DNA from: Candidatus Woesearchaeota archaeon
GTDB lineage: Archaea; Nanobdellota; Nanobdellia; SCGC-AAA011-G17; UBA489
Direction: 5' to 3'
DNA length: 14,592 nucleotides
NCBI GenBank assembly: GCA_016177265.1
Contig: JACOVP010000015.1
Location: 1-14,592 of the forward strand
A program made the position numbers and the translations under genes. Below the pieces are notes generated by a model that worked only from the letters and a program-made list of their open reading frames with translations, was not told the origin of the DNA and did not search any database. The first letter of the stretch is position 1. The number at the start of each line of letters is the position of its first letter. This document shows, in pieces, positions 13,835-14,592 of the stretch.

Positions 13835-14592
13835 TTACTTCTTCTTGCCTCTAATTAAAGCAAAGCCTATGACAATGACCGCAATAATGACAATAATCGT
13901 CACAATAGCACTGCCTGCAAAGCCTCCAGGTATGATGCCGCTCGGCTCTGTCTTTGGTGCGCCTGGTCGACCTGTATCCTTCTTCGGTGCTGCAGGCGTC
14001 GATACAGCTTTAAGAGTAAGGTCCGCTGTTGCCCGTGATCCTGTCTTCACTTGCTGATGGAAAGTAATGGCAAGATCATTCTGACCATCATCATCAACAT
14101 CGACATCCTTAGTCTCTCCCTTGTTAATCGTAATATCTTGCGGTGTTGAAGTAACAGTCAAAGTCACTGCAGTCGGGCTTAAATCCTTAAGAGTAATGGT
14201 GTGGGTTGCTCCTTTGATATCAACTTTTAAGGATGCACCCTTCCTTAACTGGCGACTAGTTCCCTTTTCAGGAACTTTGCCCAAATCTTCTGTCTCTGAA
14301 ACAATCTTCTGTCCTTCTGGTTTCTGGAAGGCTTTGTTTGAGAAAGCACTTGTTGACCTTGGTGGCTTCTTCACAATCGTGAATGTTGTGTTAGTAGTGT
14401 CATTAACCAAGCCATAGTCATCGACAGAGTAACACGCTACCGTGTAATCCCCTAATTCCAAGGTATCGGTAAACGTGACTTCGAAGTCGCTCGATGACGT
14501 GCCTCTGCCTGTATCTGTGCCGATGAGGTCAAACGACCCTCCGCCAGCAGTCTGAATGCTCATGTTCGTGTCATTGAAGCTCGGCACAAGGC
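13835..14592 (-). CDS. cell-surface protein with Ig-like domain and C-terminal anchor, 5'-partial
   Basis: The frame runs to the right edge of the window (a GTG at 14587 is not a credible start), leaving 251 visible C-terminal residues. Residues about 1-73 form a Ser/Thr-rich beta, Ig-like domain ending in NTTFTIV. Residues about 110-192 form a second beta domain with a Ca-binding-like loop, D162 to D172, rich in Asp. A Pro/Lys/Gly linker precedes one hydrophobic helix (about 221-245) and a positive end, RGKKK, so the bulk is outside the cell. N-glycosylation sequons are at N6, N9, N63 and N67, all in the first domain. It is probably a surface or adhesion protein; the N-terminal part and any signal peptide are outside the window. 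A glycosyltransferase gene follows 53 nt downstream. Confidence 0.85.
   Translation of the reverse strand, partial: LVPSFNDTNMSIQTAGGGSFDLIGTDTGRGTSSSDFEVTFTDTLELGDYTVACYSVDDYGLVNDTTNTTFTIVKKPPRSTSAFSNKAFQKPEGQKIVSETEDLGKVPEKGTSRQLRKGASLKVDIKGATHTITLKDLSPTAVTLTVTSTPQDITINKGETKDVDVDDDGQNDLAITFHQQVKTGSRATADLTLKAVSTPAAPKKDTGRPGAPKTEPSGIIPGGFAGSAIVTIIVIIAVIVIGFALIRGKKK

Noticed and set aside
1..14592. CRISPR array, insertion sequence or integration site
   Set aside because: No regularly spaced repeats, transposase or recombinase genes, terminal inverted repeats or duplicated tRNA 3' end were seen; the tRNA is adjacent to a normal gene with no integrase.

Overview
The window reads as chromosome from an archaeon. 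Three things show this. (1) A tRNA-Ser gene carries a 23-nt intron in a bulge-helix-bulge setting, lies at a non-canonical position and has no encoded CCA. (2) Most promoter-proximal genes have a TATA box centred about 26 nt before the start codon, so they are probably leaderless. (3) Terminators look like short T runs. The lineage cannot be fixed from the sequence; the surface protein and the mix of glycosyltransferases would suit a DPANN-type (for example Woesearchaeota-like) or euryarchaeal genome, but this is a guess.

Layout. 1-2859 (+): two B12-binding-type radical SAM proteins, the first cut by the left edge. 3052-6324 (+): a tight three-gene operon of an MDR dehydrogenase, a GT4 glycosyltransferase and a Gfo/Idh/MocA oxidoreductase. 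The two oxidoreductases look like the two halves of the bacterial 'bi-domain-containing oxidoreductase' of polysaccharide clusters, here separate and with a glycosyltransferase gene between them. 6434-10370 (-): an alpha/alpha-toroid protein, a membrane-bound GT2 glycosyltransferase and a polysaccharide flippase; each has room for its own promoter. 10422-11600 (+): a second GT4 enzyme, divergent from the flippase across one symmetric TATA element. 11638-11745 (+): a probable 35-residue leaderless gene. 11746-12159 (-): a small membrane protein with a His/Asp/Glu metal-site pattern. 12213-12317 (+): tRNA-Ser(CGA) with intron. 12326-13781: two paralogous GT-A enzymes, convergent, with stop codons 1 nt apart. 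13835-14592 (-): a cell-surface protein with a C-terminal anchor, cut by the right edge.

How they may work together. This is a surface-glycan or glycoprotein island: sugar oxidoreduction (split pair), transfer onto a carrier (GT4, GT2, GT-A enzymes), export by the flippase, possible remodelling by the toroid protein, and an anchored surface protein carrying N-glycosylation sequons as a possible acceptor. Substrates cannot be read from the sequence. The most unusual points are the tRNA-Ser intron, the tRNA gene placed 8 nt before a glycosyltransferase start codon, the shared symmetric TATA elements, and the split bi-domain oxidoreductase.
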